From contig CALVBU010000001.1 of assembly GCA_944325875.1 (NCBI GenBank), forward strand, positions 345,136 to 409,135: a DNA stretch of 64,000 bases. The letters run 5' to 3'. The stretch comes from Candidatus Gastranaerophilales bacterium. GTDB lineage: Bacteria; Cyanobacteriota; Vampirovibrionia; Gastranaerophilales; Gastranaerophilaceae. Under the pieces are notes generated by a model. It did not search any database, was not told the origin of the DNA, and saw only the letters and a list, made by a program, of their open reading frames with translations. Position numbers and translations under genes: made by a program. Of the stretch, positions 44,040 to 55,513 are shown one piece after another; the stretch's first letter is position 1, and each line of letters begins with the position of its first letter.

Positions 44040-44678
44040 ATGACAAATTCTGCAAATATCTCATTTACCTCAAGAATAAATATTTTAAGTTCAAAAGCTT
44101 TCGATAAACTACCTAAAGGCAAACATATCGGTTTTGACCCTAATGCAATAACTCCAACTATTTTAAAATCTGATGTTTTTAATACCGTAAACATTAGAAC
44201 CTGTACCGGAGGCGGAATCAAATCTGAAAATAACAAATCAGCACTTGGATTTCACCTATGGGACATTTGTGAAGAAAATGATTTTACTGCACAATTAAAC
44301 AAAATACAAAACTCATTTAATAGTATTGACGGAGGTTTAATTATTGGATCCAAAAATGTAGAAAGAGCCGAAAATTCTATTAAAAACTTCAAAATAGTAA
44401 AACAAACATTACAACAAAAATGTGGAAACATTTCTTGGTTTCAAACAATTAGAAAAGCGCTCGGGGAAGTTGATTTTATATATTCAAAAGCAGACGACAC
44501 TTGGAATTTACGACTTTGTGAATGGGATTGCAAGAATAGAAAATATAAAACAGTGAACACCCTTAACAAATTCTTAGAATTCTTTGAAGAAATTTCTATC
44601 TCTCCAAAAGACAGACTATACATAGGGGGAAAAGAAATTACTGAAGCTAATGCACCAGCAATTTTTAGAAAACAATAA
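44040..44678 (+). CDS. Protein of unknown family with CheD/CNF-type Thr-Cys-His pattern
   Basis: From ATG 44040 the 212-residue product carries Thr49, Cys55 (TVNIRTCTGGG) and His72 (ALGFHLWD). The spacings, six and seventeen residues, equal those of the catalytic Thr21, Cys27 and His44 of Thermotoga CheD, and the later GGLIIGSKNVERAENSI segment recalls the CheD beta-alpha unit. This would make it a glutamine deamidase-like fold; no overall similarity is strong. The N-terminus has NISFTS, a variant of the F-x-G region. An alternative TTG at 44019 adds seven hydrophobic residues. Ribosome site is weak. Function is inference. Confidence 0.6.
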   Translation: MTNSANISFTSRINILSSKAFDKLPKGKHIGFDPNAITPTILKSDVFNTVNIRTCTGGGIKSENNKSALGFHLWDICEENDFTAQLNKIQNSFNSIDGGLIIGSKNVERAENSIKNFKIVKQTLQQKCGNISWFQTIRKALGEVDFIYSKADDTWNLRLCEWDCKNRKYKTVNTLNKFLEFFEEISISPKDRLYIGGKEITEANAPAIFRKQ

Positions 44679-44780
44679 TTGTATTTTTACATACTAAAGC
44701 AAACCGAACTTAAAATTAATAATTTCACCTGCTTTTTTAATTTTGTTATACAATTAAAGTAAGAATTATAGGAGAGATTT

Positions 44781-45263
44781 ATGAGAGAAGAATTACTTGC
44801 AATTCTTGAAAAAAATAGCAGGATAGATTTTAAAGAACTGGCAATTCTACTTGGAGTAGAAGAACACGCCGTTTTAAAAGAACTTGAAGCATTAGAAAGA
44901 GAAGGTATCATTTGTGGATACCATACACTTATAAACTGGGAAAAAACTTCTATTGAAAAAGTCACAGCTCTTATTGAAGTTAAAGTTACACCTCAAAGAG
45001 GTCAAGGCTTTGATAAAATTGCAGAAAGAATTTACAACTACCCAGAAGTTAAGGCTGTATATTTGATTTCTGGAGGATATGACCTGCTTGTAACGTTAGA
45101 AGAAAAAACACTCAAAGAAATTGCAGGATTTGTATCTGATAAGCTGTCTACTCTCGACAGTGTACTAAGCACTGCGACACATTTTATCCTAAAAAAATAC
45201 AAAGACCATGGAACAATTATCAATAAAAAATCTATTGATGAAAGAGAGGTAATTACACCATGA
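44781..45263 (+). CDS. Lrp/AsnC-family regulator
   Basis: The 160-residue protein has an N-terminal winged helix (ILEKNSRIDFKELAILLGVEEHAVLKELEALEREGII) and a C-terminal RAM ligand-binding domain (VTALIEVKVTPQRGQGFDKIAERIYNYPEVKAVYLISGGYDLLVTLEEKT). Such proteins sense amino acids and form octamers. The stop overlaps the aminotransferase start by four bases, so the regulator probably controls or senses products of that enzyme. AGGAGAG lies before the ATG. Confidence 0.92.
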   Translation: MREELLAILEKNSRIDFKELAILLGVEEHAVLKELEALEREGIICGYHTLINWEKTSIEKVTALIEVKVTPQRGQGFDKIAERIYNYPEVKAVYLISGGYDLLVTLEEKTLKEIAGFVSDKLSTLDSVLSTATHFILKKYKDHGTIINKKSIDEREVITP

Positions 45264-46423
45264 GAAACTTTCTCTCAGAAAAAGTTACTTCCCTAAAACC
45301 TTCAGGGATAAGAAAGTTTTTTGATATAGTAAGTGAAATGAAAGATGCAATTTCTCTCGGTGTAGGGGAACCTGACTTTGATACTCCTTGGCATATTAGA
45401 GATGAAGGCATTTATTCACTTGAGCGTGGAAGAACTTTCTATACATCAAATGCCGGCTTAAAAGATTTAAGAAAAGAAATTGCAAACTATATTGAAAGAA
45501 CTCAAAAAATTTCTTACAATCCTGATACAGAAATATTAGTAACTGTAGGCGGTTCTGAAGCTATTGACATAGGACTTCGTGCAGTAATCAACCCGAATGA
45601 TGAAGTAATTATTCCGCAACCTTCTTATGTGTCTTATGAACCTTGCGCTATACTTGCTAATGCAAAACCTGTAATTATTAATCTTAAAGCAGAAAATGAA
45701 TTTCGCCTAAAACCTGAAGAATTACTTAACGCAATTACACCAAAAACTAAAGTTCTAATTCTTCCATACCCTAATAATCCTACAGGTGCAATTATGGAAA
45801 AGGAATACCTGGAAGCTATTGCGAAAATAATTATAGAAAAAGATATTCTTGTTATGTCAGATGAAATTTATTCTGCATTAACTTACAAAAACTCTCACGT
45901 TTCAATTGCGTCAATTAAGGGAATGAAAGAACGAACTATACTAATAAACGGATTTTCAAAAGCCTATGCAATGACCGGCTGGCGTTTGGGCTATGCTTGC
46001 GCTCCAAAAGAAATCCTTTCTCAAATGACAAAAATTCATCAATTCGCAATTATGTGTGCACCAACAACAAGTCAATATGCGGCAATTAGCGCATTAAAAA
46101 ATGGGGACGCCGACGTTGAGACTATGCGTCGAGCATACAATCAAAGAAGAAGATTTCTAATGAATGCTTTTAAAGAAATGGGTCTAGAATGTTTTGAGCC
46201 TTATGGCGCATTCTATGTTTTCCCTTGCATAAAAGAATTTGGAATGACAAGTGAAGAATTTGCAACAAAACTTTTAATGGAAGAAAAAGTCGCTGTAGTT
46301 CCTGGAACAGCCTTTGGTGATTGCGGAGAAGGATACTTGAGGATTTCTTACGCATACTCACTTGAAAATCTAAAATTGGCTATTGAAAGAATAAATAGGT
46401 TTATACAAAAATTGAGAAGTTAG
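45260..46423 (+). CDS. PLP-dependent class I aminotransferase
   Basis: A 387-residue fold-type I aminotransferase. Motifs are LGVGEPDFDTP, TVGGSEAIDIGLRA, LPYPNNPTGA, MSDEIYSALTY with the PLP-binding Asp and Tyr, the Schiff-base lysine in NGFSKAYAMTGWRLGY, and the carboxylate Arg in YLRISYAYS. It resembles AspC/PatA-type enzymes (aspartate, aromatic or LL-DAP related). Overlap with the Lrp-type gene implies coupled expression. Confidence 0.93.
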   Translation: MRNFLSEKVTSLKPSGIRKFFDIVSEMKDAISLGVGEPDFDTPWHIRDEGIYSLERGRTFYTSNAGLKDLRKEIANYIERTQKISYNPDTEILVTVGGSEAIDIGLRAVINPNDEVIIPQPSYVSYEPCAILANAKPVIINLKAENEFRLKPEELLNAITPKTKVLILPYPNNPTGAIMEKEYLEAIAKIIIEKDILVMSDEIYSALTYKNSHVSIASIKGMKERTILINGFSKAYAMTGWRLGYACAPKEILSQMTKIHQFAIMCAPTTSQYAAISALKNGDADVETMRRAYNQRRRFLMNAFKEMGLECFEPYGAFYVFPCIKEFGMTSEEFATKLLMEEKVAVVPGTAFGDCGEGYLRISYAYSLENLKLAIERINRFIQKLRS

Positions 46424-46696
46424 TCATTTAACATTTTTTGTATCTAAACATAAAAGTATATTTTTTATACAACATAACTTTAGGCTATAATATACATTTA
46501 AACCTTCTTTTCTAGCCTGTATTATGCCTGCGTTCTTAAGGATTTTTAATCCCTTTGATATATGTGGCTGCTCATAATCTAACTGTTGAGTTATTTCACA
46601 GACACATTTTTCCCCATCTAGCAACAACCCTACAATATCCAATCTCATTGGATTTGATAGCGCACTAAATATATTTGCTTTTTGTATATTATCCAT
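46424..46696 (-). CDS. ArsR/SmtB-family repressor
   Basis: From ATG 46696 the 90-residue protein is a winged helix with KCVCEIT (Cys31, Cys33), the classical ArsR ELCVCDL-like site in helix alpha3, then QPHISKGLKILKNAGII recognition helix, and a C-terminal CC pair and a further Cys. It should release DNA when arsenite, antimonite or a thiophilic metal binds. A longer frame to 46792 overlaps the operator and lacks sense. It is divergent from the ArsP-like permease, with an inverted repeat between. Confidence 0.88.
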   Translation of the reverse strand: MDNIQKANIFSALSNPMRLDIVGLLLDGEKCVCEITQQLDYEQPHISKGLKILKNAGIIQARKEGLNVYYSLKLCCIKNILLCLDTKNVK

Positions 46697-46715
46697 ATTG
46701 ACAATATAACACAAA

Positions 46716-46744
46716 TGGCATATAATCAAAACAATAATATGCCA
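46716..46744. promoter_or_regulatory. Operator-like inverted repeat between ArsR and permease
   Basis: TGGCATATAAT (46716-46726) and ATAATATGCCA (46734-46744) are inverse copies with one mismatch and a seven-base spacer. Position between divergent ArsR and permease genes makes it the likely ArsR-binding site. Confidence 0.62.
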
Positions 46745-46772
46745 CTTTTGGAATATATTAGGGAGATACATT

Positions 46773-47747
46773 ATGTTTTTATCATTTGCCAATTGGTTTG
46801 TATATCAAATACTGGGACTATCAGAAAATACTCATTATGGGGCAGCAATTCATTTTTTTGTATACGACACAGTTAAAATATTTTTCTTAATGTTCACAAT
46901 AATCTCAATAATTGCACTTTTGAGAAGTTATATAGATAATACTAAGTTTAAGAATTATCTTAAAAAACAACCTAAATTTATTGCGCACCTATTAGCATCA
47001 ATATTTGGAGCAGTTACACCTTTTTGTTCCTGTTCATCCATACCGTTATTTATAGGTTTTATAGAAGCTAAAATACCATTTGGTATAGCAATGAGCTTCT
47101 TAATAACATCCCCGATGATAAATGAAATAGCTATTCTGGTTTTAGCCGGAGTTGTTGGAGTAAAAGTCACAATACTATATGTACTAACCGGAATTATTGT
47201 TGGAATGATGGGGGGCTTTATTATGGGGAAACTTGGCTATGAAAAGTTTCTACAAGATTATATACATACAATTAAAAATAAAAAAGCAACAACCTGTTCT
47301 TGCTCCTGCAATTCTAATGTGCAGAAATTAACTCTTACTAATAAAATAAAAGACTCTTTAATTTATACAAAAGATTTAATGCAACGTATATGGCTATTTA
47401 TGCTTTTAGGTATAGGAGTAGGAGCATTTTTACACGGATACGTACCTCAAGAATTTTTTATAAAATATATGGGTGCAGATAATCTTTTATCTATTCCAAT
47501 GGCTGTAATTGTAGGAATTCCACTTTACGCCGACATCACATCAATAATCCCAATCGCGCAAGTTTTAATTAATAAAGGAGCTGCTGTAGGAACAGTATTA
47601 GTATTTATGATGGCCGTTGTGGGACTAAGCTTGCCGGAAATGATTATACTTTCTCGAGTAATGAAAAAAGAATTAATTATACGATTTGTTATATTCATGT
47701 TCATTACATTTACTATAGTTGGATACATTTACAACTTGATAATGTAA
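46773..47747 (+). CDS. ArsP/DUF318-type permease
   Basis: The 324-residue membrane protein has about eight helices and the family motif TPFCSCSSIP (Cys85 and Cys87), then a Cys-rich cytoplasmic loop (TTCSCSCNSN near residue 173) and a conserved IPLYADITSIIPIAQ helix. The family includes ArsP, which exports trivalent organoarsenicals, and other metal-linked permeases. The paired ArsR gene and shared operator support a metalloid role. GGGAGA precedes the ATG. Confidence 0.88.
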   Translation: MFLSFANWFVYQILGLSENTHYGAAIHFFVYDTVKIFFLMFTIISIIALLRSYIDNTKFKNYLKKQPKFIAHLLASIFGAVTPFCSCSSIPLFIGFIEAKIPFGIAMSFLITSPMINEIAILVLAGVVGVKVTILYVLTGIIVGMMGGFIMGKLGYEKFLQDYIHTIKNKKATTCSCSCNSNVQKLTLTNKIKDSLIYTKDLMQRIWLFMLLGIGVGAFLHGYVPQEFFIKYMGADNLLSIPMAVIVGIPLYADITSIIPIAQVLINKGAAVGTVLVFMMAVVGLSLPEMIILSRVMKKELIIRFVIFMFITFTIVGYIYNLIM

Positions 47748-47749
47748 TA

Positions 47750-48526
47750 CTATTGTATAAATTCGTAATGAATATTATTTCCATTACCTTTAGAATTAAT
47801 ATTTGGCGATTGCGGATTGAAGGAATTTTCTGGCTGGGTACCAAAACTTACCCCCATAGCATTCCCAAAATCATTATCCGTACCGATTTTATAATACTTG
47901 CCATGAGTCGCATCAGCCAAACATCTAAGATTATCAGAACCATTTACAATAATCACGTCTATCACAATATCTGAACGAGATGAGGCGAGTTCTCTCACAA
48001 AAGCGCAAGGATCACGCTGACAAGTTTCTTCTCCATCTGTTACTAAAACGATTTTCTTTTTAACAGTTTTAGGAAATGCAGAAAAATCTTGATATACAGT
48101 GCGTTCTAGAGCATAAGTTAAAGGAGTCGCGGCACCAATTTTTGTAGAATATAGTCCGGATATAACAGATGATGTATTAGAGGACCTCGGAAAACTTACA
48201 AGCTTTGTCGCTTTACAAGCATTAAACATATCAACTACGAAAAAATTTCCCGAACCTTGTCCAAAAACACGAAGCCCGACATTTGTATTTGCAGAAACTT
48301 TTGGCAAAATTGTCTGCAAAGTAGACTTTGCTAAACCTATCCAATGCGTCATACTTGATGAATAATCCACAACAAGTTCAATCACATCTCCTTTTTGTCC
48401 GATATTGGACTGAACAAGATTACTCTGCTTATATACTTTAGGCGAATAGACATTATAATTTTTAGCACTAGCAGATAAACTACAAACTGTATATATTAAT
48501 ATTAGTAAAAATAACCTTTTTTTCAT
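47750..48526 (-). CDS. Exported von Willebrand factor A domain protein
   Basis: A signal peptide (1-21, ending ASA) precedes a VWA domain with the MIDAS motif DYSSS (Asp54, Ser56, Ser58), a Thr in FPRSSNTSS and VLVTDGEETC for the last metal ligand. Such domains bind partners through a divalent metal. The C-terminal 40 residues are Asn/Gly-rich and disordered. It is convergent with the permease and divergent from the envelope operon that starts at 48633. A role in that surface system is inferred from position only. Confidence 0.86.
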   Translation of the reverse strand: MKKRLFLLILIYTVCSLSASAKNYNVYSPKVYKQSNLVQSNIGQKGDVIELVVDYSSSMTHWIGLAKSTLQTILPKVSANTNVGLRVFGQGSGNFFVVDMFNACKATKLVSFPRSSNTSSVISGLYSTKIGAATPLTYALERTVYQDFSAFPKTVKKKIVLVTDGEETCQRDPCAFVRELASSRSDIVIDVIIVNGSDNLRCLADATHGKYYKIGTDNDFGNAMGVSFGTQPENSFNPQSPNINSKGNGNNIHYEFIQ

Positions 48527-48632
48527 TTGCAATATCCGTTTTCAGCATTATATATTTATTAGTTAATAAATGCAAATTTTTATTTACAAAAAGTTTCAAA
48601 ATAAAGTATAATAGCAAATAATAGGAAATATG

Positions 48633-49784
48633 ATGAAAAGGTTTTTGTGTATATTTTTAATATTTCTTTTAAATGCAAACACAGTACTTGCAGAAGAATT
48701 TGCAAGACTCTATAACATTAAAGATATTAACACTCAAAGAGCTGAACAACTTATACAACCATCACTAAATATTACAGGATTTAGAAAATTCACAAAAAAC
48801 AACTTTTATCTGCTCGAAAACCCTGCATCAAATATTTATACTGTAATCGTTCTAAAGCCTAACGGCAAAGATAGTTACTATTACTATCTTTCTAATGACA
48901 GTCTTGATTTAAACAAAAAAATTCTTGGATCTATAGAGGATTCCAATTTTGATACAAAAAGAATTCGCAATTCAGCATTTTTGACACTATTCCATAGCGA
49001 AGCTAGTGAATTTATGTCAAAGAATTCATCAGGAATAAAAGCTATATCCACAGGTAAAACTGAAGATATTATTACTCTTGATATACAAACAAAGCCACAA
49101 GAACAAACTTATGACTTTAGTGATGAAGCCCAAGCAAGATTTGACGGAAAGACCTCTGCAATTACTCCGCAAACTCCAATAAGAACTATACAAGAACCTG
49201 TAATAAAACTAAAAAAACAAAATGTTTTAACAGGCTCCCTTGTACACGTTGAAGCAGGACAAGAATTTAATGCAGTATTATCTTCTACAATTAGCTCAGA
49301 CAGCATTGCAAATAATGATAAAATTTCAGCTCAATTAGGAGAAGATTGGATTGTAAACGGAGTCCTAATCGCACCTGCAGGAAGCATAATTAACGGGAAT
49401 GTAATCGATTCAAGACCTGCGACTTTTGCAATGGGCGATGGCAAAATCGGAATGAAATTTAACCAAATACTAACACCTGATGGTAAAGTTATTCCACTTT
49501 CTACAAATGAAGTATATATCGTAGGCGACTCTCCAAGAGCTTTGAACATAGCAAAAAGAACTGCCGGCGGAGCATTAGGCGGACTTTTACTAGGTGCATT
49601 ATTTTTACTTGGCGGAGCTGACCCGACGCAAGCTCTCGTAGGCGGTGCTGCTGTAGGCGGAGCTTTCGGAGCGACATCTGCAGTTTTAACAAAAGGTGAA
49701 GATGTCCATGTTCCAGAAGGTACAGTCTTACAAATTATGCTATCAGAACCTATGACAGCTCAACCATATTACGAATACAATTAA
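48633..49784 (+). CDS. Exported VirB10/TrbI-like protein with glycine-zipper segment
   Basis: From the second ATG (48633; AGGAA is better spaced than for 48630) the protein has a signal peptide ending VLA, an N-terminal domain of about 150 residues, a linker, and from about residue 200 a VirB10/TrbI-like beta domain (LVHVEAGQEFNAVLSSTISSD ... LIAPAGSIINGNVIDS). A glycine-rich hydrophobic stretch near 313-350 (GGALGGLLLGALFLLGG ... GGAAVGGAFG) could span a membrane. It leads the operon that ends at 54063. No type IV secretion genes are near, so the domain is probably reused in an envelope complex. Confidence 0.7.
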   Translation: MKRFLCIFLIFLLNANTVLAEEFARLYNIKDINTQRAEQLIQPSLNITGFRKFTKNNFYLLENPASNIYTVIVLKPNGKDSYYYYLSNDSLDLNKKILGSIEDSNFDTKRIRNSAFLTLFHSEASEFMSKNSSGIKAISTGKTEDIITLDIQTKPQEQTYDFSDEAQARFDGKTSAITPQTPIRTIQEPVIKLKKQNVLTGSLVHVEAGQEFNAVLSSTISSDSIANNDKISAQLGEDWIVNGVLIAPAGSIINGNVIDSRPATFAMGDGKIGMKFNQILTPDGKVIPLSTNEVYIVGDSPRALNIAKRTAGGALGGLLLGALFLLGGADPTQALVGGAAVGGAFGATSAVLTKGEDVHVPEGTVLQIMLSEPMTAQPYYEYN

Positions 49785-49793
49785 AGGTAAAAT

Positions 49794-51341
49794 ATGACAT
49801 TAACAATCTCTACATCAAAACAAGAAAAATCATTCGATAACAAAGATTTTATAACTATCGGAAACAATCCTCAATGCGATTTTTATATTGATTTCGCTGA
49901 AAACTGTATGTTGACTATTCACTTTGACAAGACGGGATCAAAATGTGTGATCACGAATAATTTCCAAAATGAAAAAATTCTTTTTAAAGGCAAACCGATT
50001 ACAGAAAGGATTGTTTTCGATAACATCTGCAAATTAATGATAGCAGACAGCGAAGAATATATAAGCTTGAGGCTTTCTAAATCTGAAAAACCACAACAAA
50101 ACAATATTTCTCCTGAAGAAAACCTTGTTTTGACAAAAATTGAAAAAAGAAAATCAGATTTAGAAAAATATAGAATTGCAATTACTAAACAAATTGCGTT
50201 TTCAATAAGTGATATAAAAAAACGCTTATCCGTAAGTTCCAAAACAGGAATTTTCTTAAACATAGCACTATTTATAAGCTCATTAGTCACAGCCTTTGGA
50301 ATTACCAATTACCTTATGGGACTCCCTATCGAAATGAGTGCAAACTTTACAAATATGCCAACTAATATAAAAGTGCTATTTATATTTTCACTTGCGGTAT
50401 ACGGAATTTCACTAATCTTAAAGCAAGGGATTTATCTGATGTTGCAAAACATCCAAAGGCCTGAATCCAAATTCGCACAAAATATTATGCTTACTCTATC
50501 TGGAATTTTTATGATAGCTTTTTATGCAATAAATTTAATTTACTACATGAATCCGGATGGCAGAATTGTTTTCGCTACATTTATTTCACTTTTCTTTATC
50601 GGACTGAACGTAACCATTGCAATTGGCAGCGGATATTTCAAATTCAATAACCGAATTTTATCAATGGAATTAGATAAATATGAATTCAGAGAAGATTTTG
50701 AAAGAGTTCTAAACGAATATCAAATATGGATTTCACGCTATATAAACAGTTTAGGAACAAATAAGCTTAATTACATAAAAGATAAAATGTTTATGCTCCA
50801 ATTAAAAGGACTTGGAGAAACAATTGTCGGAATTCTTACCGCACCATTTTTAGCTTATGGAGTATCAAATACCCTCGCAATGTGCTTTCCTGAAGCGGCA
50901 GGATGGATTAGAATTTCGGGACTAAGATTCAGCCCTATATTTTTGGTGCTTGCAACATTATTGATTATTTTTGCATTCTTCTCCTTTGTAAACAGCTTCG
51001 TATGCGGAAGAAAGATTTCAGGATCTGACGTTATAAAACTTGATGGATTCCGAGATTATATTTCTCATGGAACTGATATTTACGGATTAGAAAATACCAG
51101 AAAAATTCATCTGGAAAAAAATAGAGCATTAATTATCGGAGTTGCAATAATTTTTATAGAATTTTCTATGAACGTATCATACTTTATGACAGAAATTGGC
51201 GGAGATATGCAGGGAATTTTATTGAGCTTAGTTTCAGCTCTTGTCCCTACAGCACTCCTAATTGCTGAGACATATATGCTTAGCAAAACAAAATACGATA
51301 TATACGTAAGCGACAGTCTGCTTGCAAAATTGGATAAATAA
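49794..51341 (+). CDS. Membrane protein with N-terminal FHA-like domain
   Basis: The 515-residue product begins with a beta-rich domain (about 1-95) with FITIGNNPQCDFYID, the strand-loop pattern of FHA domains, although the usual Arg is Asn, so phosphothreonine binding is doubtful. From about residue 155 there are seven or eight hydrophobic segments in three groups, with a long cytoplasmic loop near 270-335. No channel or transporter family is recognised. It starts nine bases after the VirB10-like gene and overlaps the TonB-like start by one base, so it belongs to the same operon. Confidence 0.72.
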   Translation: MTLTISTSKQEKSFDNKDFITIGNNPQCDFYIDFAENCMLTIHFDKTGSKCVITNNFQNEKILFKGKPITERIVFDNICKLMIADSEEYISLRLSKSEKPQQNNISPEENLVLTKIEKRKSDLEKYRIAITKQIAFSISDIKKRLSVSSKTGIFLNIALFISSLVTAFGITNYLMGLPIEMSANFTNMPTNIKVLFIFSLAVYGISLILKQGIYLMLQNIQRPESKFAQNIMLTLSGIFMIAFYAINLIYYMNPDGRIVFATFISLFFIGLNVTIAIGSGYFKFNNRILSMELDKYEFREDFERVLNEYQIWISRYINSLGTNKLNYIKDKMFMLQLKGLGETIVGILTAPFLAYGVSNTLAMCFPEAAGWIRISGLRFSPIFLVLATLLIIFAFFSFVNSFVCGRKISGSDVIKLDGFRDYISHGTDIYGLENTRKIHLEKNRALIIGVAIIFIEFSMNVSYFMTEIGGDMQGILLSLVSALVPTALLIAETYMLSKTKYDIYVSDSLLAKLDK

Positions 51342-52252
51342 TGAACAAAATTATAATACTACTTGCAATATCATTCATAGTTATCACCGGACTTACAGGA
51401 ATTATAAAACCAAAAATTTATAAACCTGTAAGATTTGCCAAAGCTAATATGGGGGTTGAAAATATTAATCAAGAAATTGTAAATACAAAATCTCCTATTA
51501 TTGAAGATAATACAGTTGAAATTTCTGAAATTGAAATAAAACCTCAAATTCAAAAAAATGAAATTAAAGATCAAACAATAAAACTTCAACCACAACAAAA
51601 TCAAATACAGCAAAAGCAAGTCAAAACTCAAAATCAACAGCCACAAAAAGTACAAAAAACAATAAATTTTGACCCTCAAAAAACAAAAATTCAAAATAAA
51701 ACTATATCCCAACCTAAAGAACAAAATAAAATTAATCTACCTAAATCAGTTCAGGAAATAGTAAATTCTACACCTAAACAAAATACTCAAATAGTACAAA
51801 AACAACCTGAAATAAAAAAAGAACAAACAATAAAAACACCTCAACAAATTGTAAAAGAAGAACCAAAAACTGTTTTGACTGAAGAAGAAGAAATAATCCT
51901 TTGGAACAAATGGCGAAGCGATCTTCAGAATCAAGTAATGAGAGATGCCAGAGTTGCAGCTCCAATGGGTACACGTTTTAGATTTTCTTTTACGGTTGAT
52001 AAATTCGGCAACATTTCAAACTTACGAGTCTGGTCTGATACACCATACTTTACACCACTTGCCGTAAGCAGTATCAAGCCGGTATTATTAAGCTATCAAG
52101 GGAAAAATATCCTTAAATTTCCGAAAGGCACAAAAAGAATTCAAACAAATGTCACAGGCGGCTTTGTAATTTCAACATATGATAAATATAGCAAACCTGA
52201 TGACTACGCAGATGTAGAAAAAATAAGAAGGTTAAAAAATGTTCAGATGTAA
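51341..52252 (+). CDS. TonB-like energy transducer 1
   Basis: The 303-residue protein has one N-terminal membrane anchor (about 4-22), a long Gln/Lys/Pro-rich spacer (about 45-185) that could cross the periplasm, and a C-terminal domain of about 95 residues beginning WNKWRSDLQNQVMRDAR and containing FSFTVDKFGNISNLRVWSDTPYFTPLAVSSIKPV, the TonB C-terminal pattern. No ExbB/ExbD pair or TonB-dependent receptor is next to it. It overlaps the upstream gene by one base and the downstream TonB-like gene by 14. Confidence 0.8.
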   Translation: MNKIIILLAISFIVITGLTGIIKPKIYKPVRFAKANMGVENINQEIVNTKSPIIEDNTVEISEIEIKPQIQKNEIKDQTIKLQPQQNQIQQKQVKTQNQQPQKVQKTINFDPQKTKIQNKTISQPKEQNKINLPKSVQEIVNSTPKQNTQIVQKQPEIKKEQTIKTPQQIVKEEPKTVLTEEEEIILWNKWRSDLQNQVMRDARVAAPMGTRFRFSFTVDKFGNISNLRVWSDTPYFTPLAVSSIKPVLLSYQGKNILKFPKGTKRIQTNVTGGFVISTYDKYSKPDDYADVEKIRRLKNVQM

Positions 52253-53135
52253 AGATTGCGGAAGTGAATACGAAATAAAACCGGAATACTGTGATTGCGG
52301 AAACAATACCTTTGATGAAATACAAACAACTCCTCAAGTACCTGATATTCGTAAAATATTTTCTATAGCTATATTTGTTCTATGTATTATCCTATCTATA
52401 ATTCCTTGGACAATTAAAGATAAATCACCAAAAGTCGAAAATTCAAAAAAAATTACTAAACAACAGAACTCAAATATTCCTGATATTGATAAAATATGGG
52501 ACGAAAGTACAAACTCAAAGATAATTGCAGAAATTCCGAAAGAAATTTCTATCAAAAAAGAAGTTGAAATCAATAAGTTCGTTCCCCAAGTAAATAAACC
52601 TCAACAGCCTGCTCAAAAGTCAGCAAAAACGCTTACACCGAAAACAATAAAAAACAACTCAAACACAACAGTAAAAAAAGTACAACCGAGCAAACCACAG
52701 ACTGTTGCTCAAAATCAAACTCAACAAATTAATAAAATAGTAAAAACCCCTCCGAAAGTTGTGCAAAAAACTGCAGAAAAAGTAGTTACCGAACAGACGC
52801 AACCACCAAAACAAGTCCAAAAGCCAAAACCAGTTGATCAAACACCACTTATTAATTATAAAAATAACTTGAGATATGCAATGCTTTCAAAGCTGAACAT
52901 TCCAAATATATCAGGTTCAGGAGATTGTGCAATAAGTTTTTCTATAGGCAGTGACGGAAAACTATTGAATAGAAACTTCATTTACAAATCCTCCAATAAA
53001 ACAGTAAATGATGAAGTTTATTATATGCTTATGCGACTTCCATACTTCAAAAAACCACCTGAAATATACAACGGAGAAACTATTAAAATGAAATTCTACT
53101 TCAACAACGGATACTACGAAATTAGCTTCATTTAA
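52239..53135 (+). CDS. Zinc-ribbon TonB-like protein 2
   Basis: An N-terminal zinc ribbon in the cytoplasm (FRCKDCGSEYEIKPEYCDCGN: four or five Cys in the first 24 residues) is followed by a membrane helix near 38-56, a Gln/Pro/Lys-rich spacer to about residue 205, and a C-terminal TonB-like domain (LRYAMLSKLNIPNISGSGDCAISFSIGSDGKLLNRNF). A zinc ribbon on a TonB protein is uncommon and may bind a cytoplasmic partner. The gene overlaps TonB-like 1 by 14 bases, which indicates tight coupling. Confidence 0.78.
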   Translation: MFRCKDCGSEYEIKPEYCDCGNNTFDEIQTTPQVPDIRKIFSIAIFVLCIILSIIPWTIKDKSPKVENSKKITKQQNSNIPDIDKIWDESTNSKIIAEIPKEISIKKEVEINKFVPQVNKPQQPAQKSAKTLTPKTIKNNSNTTVKKVQPSKPQTVAQNQTQQINKIVKTPPKVVQKTAEKVVTEQTQPPKQVQKPKPVDQTPLINYKNNLRYAMLSKLNIPNISGSGDCAISFSIGSDGKLLNRNFIYKSSNKTVNDEVYYMLMRLPYFKKPPEIYNGETIKMKFYFNNGYYEISFI

Positions 53136-53184
53136 TACCTAATTAGAGAATGAATTATATTCCAAAGCTTGAAATTATTTGAGT

Positions 53185-55418
<2,234 letters not shown>

Positions 55419-55513
55419 TTACTTTTAGTAAGTTTATTATACACTTATTTTTATATTTTGTAAAATAAAAATAAACATGTTAATATTACATTATATTTAA
55501 AGGAGGGTATTAT

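Noticed and set aside
48633..49784. Type IV secretion system from the VirB10-like domain
   Set aside because: No VirB4, VirB8, VirB9 or coupling protein is present in the window.
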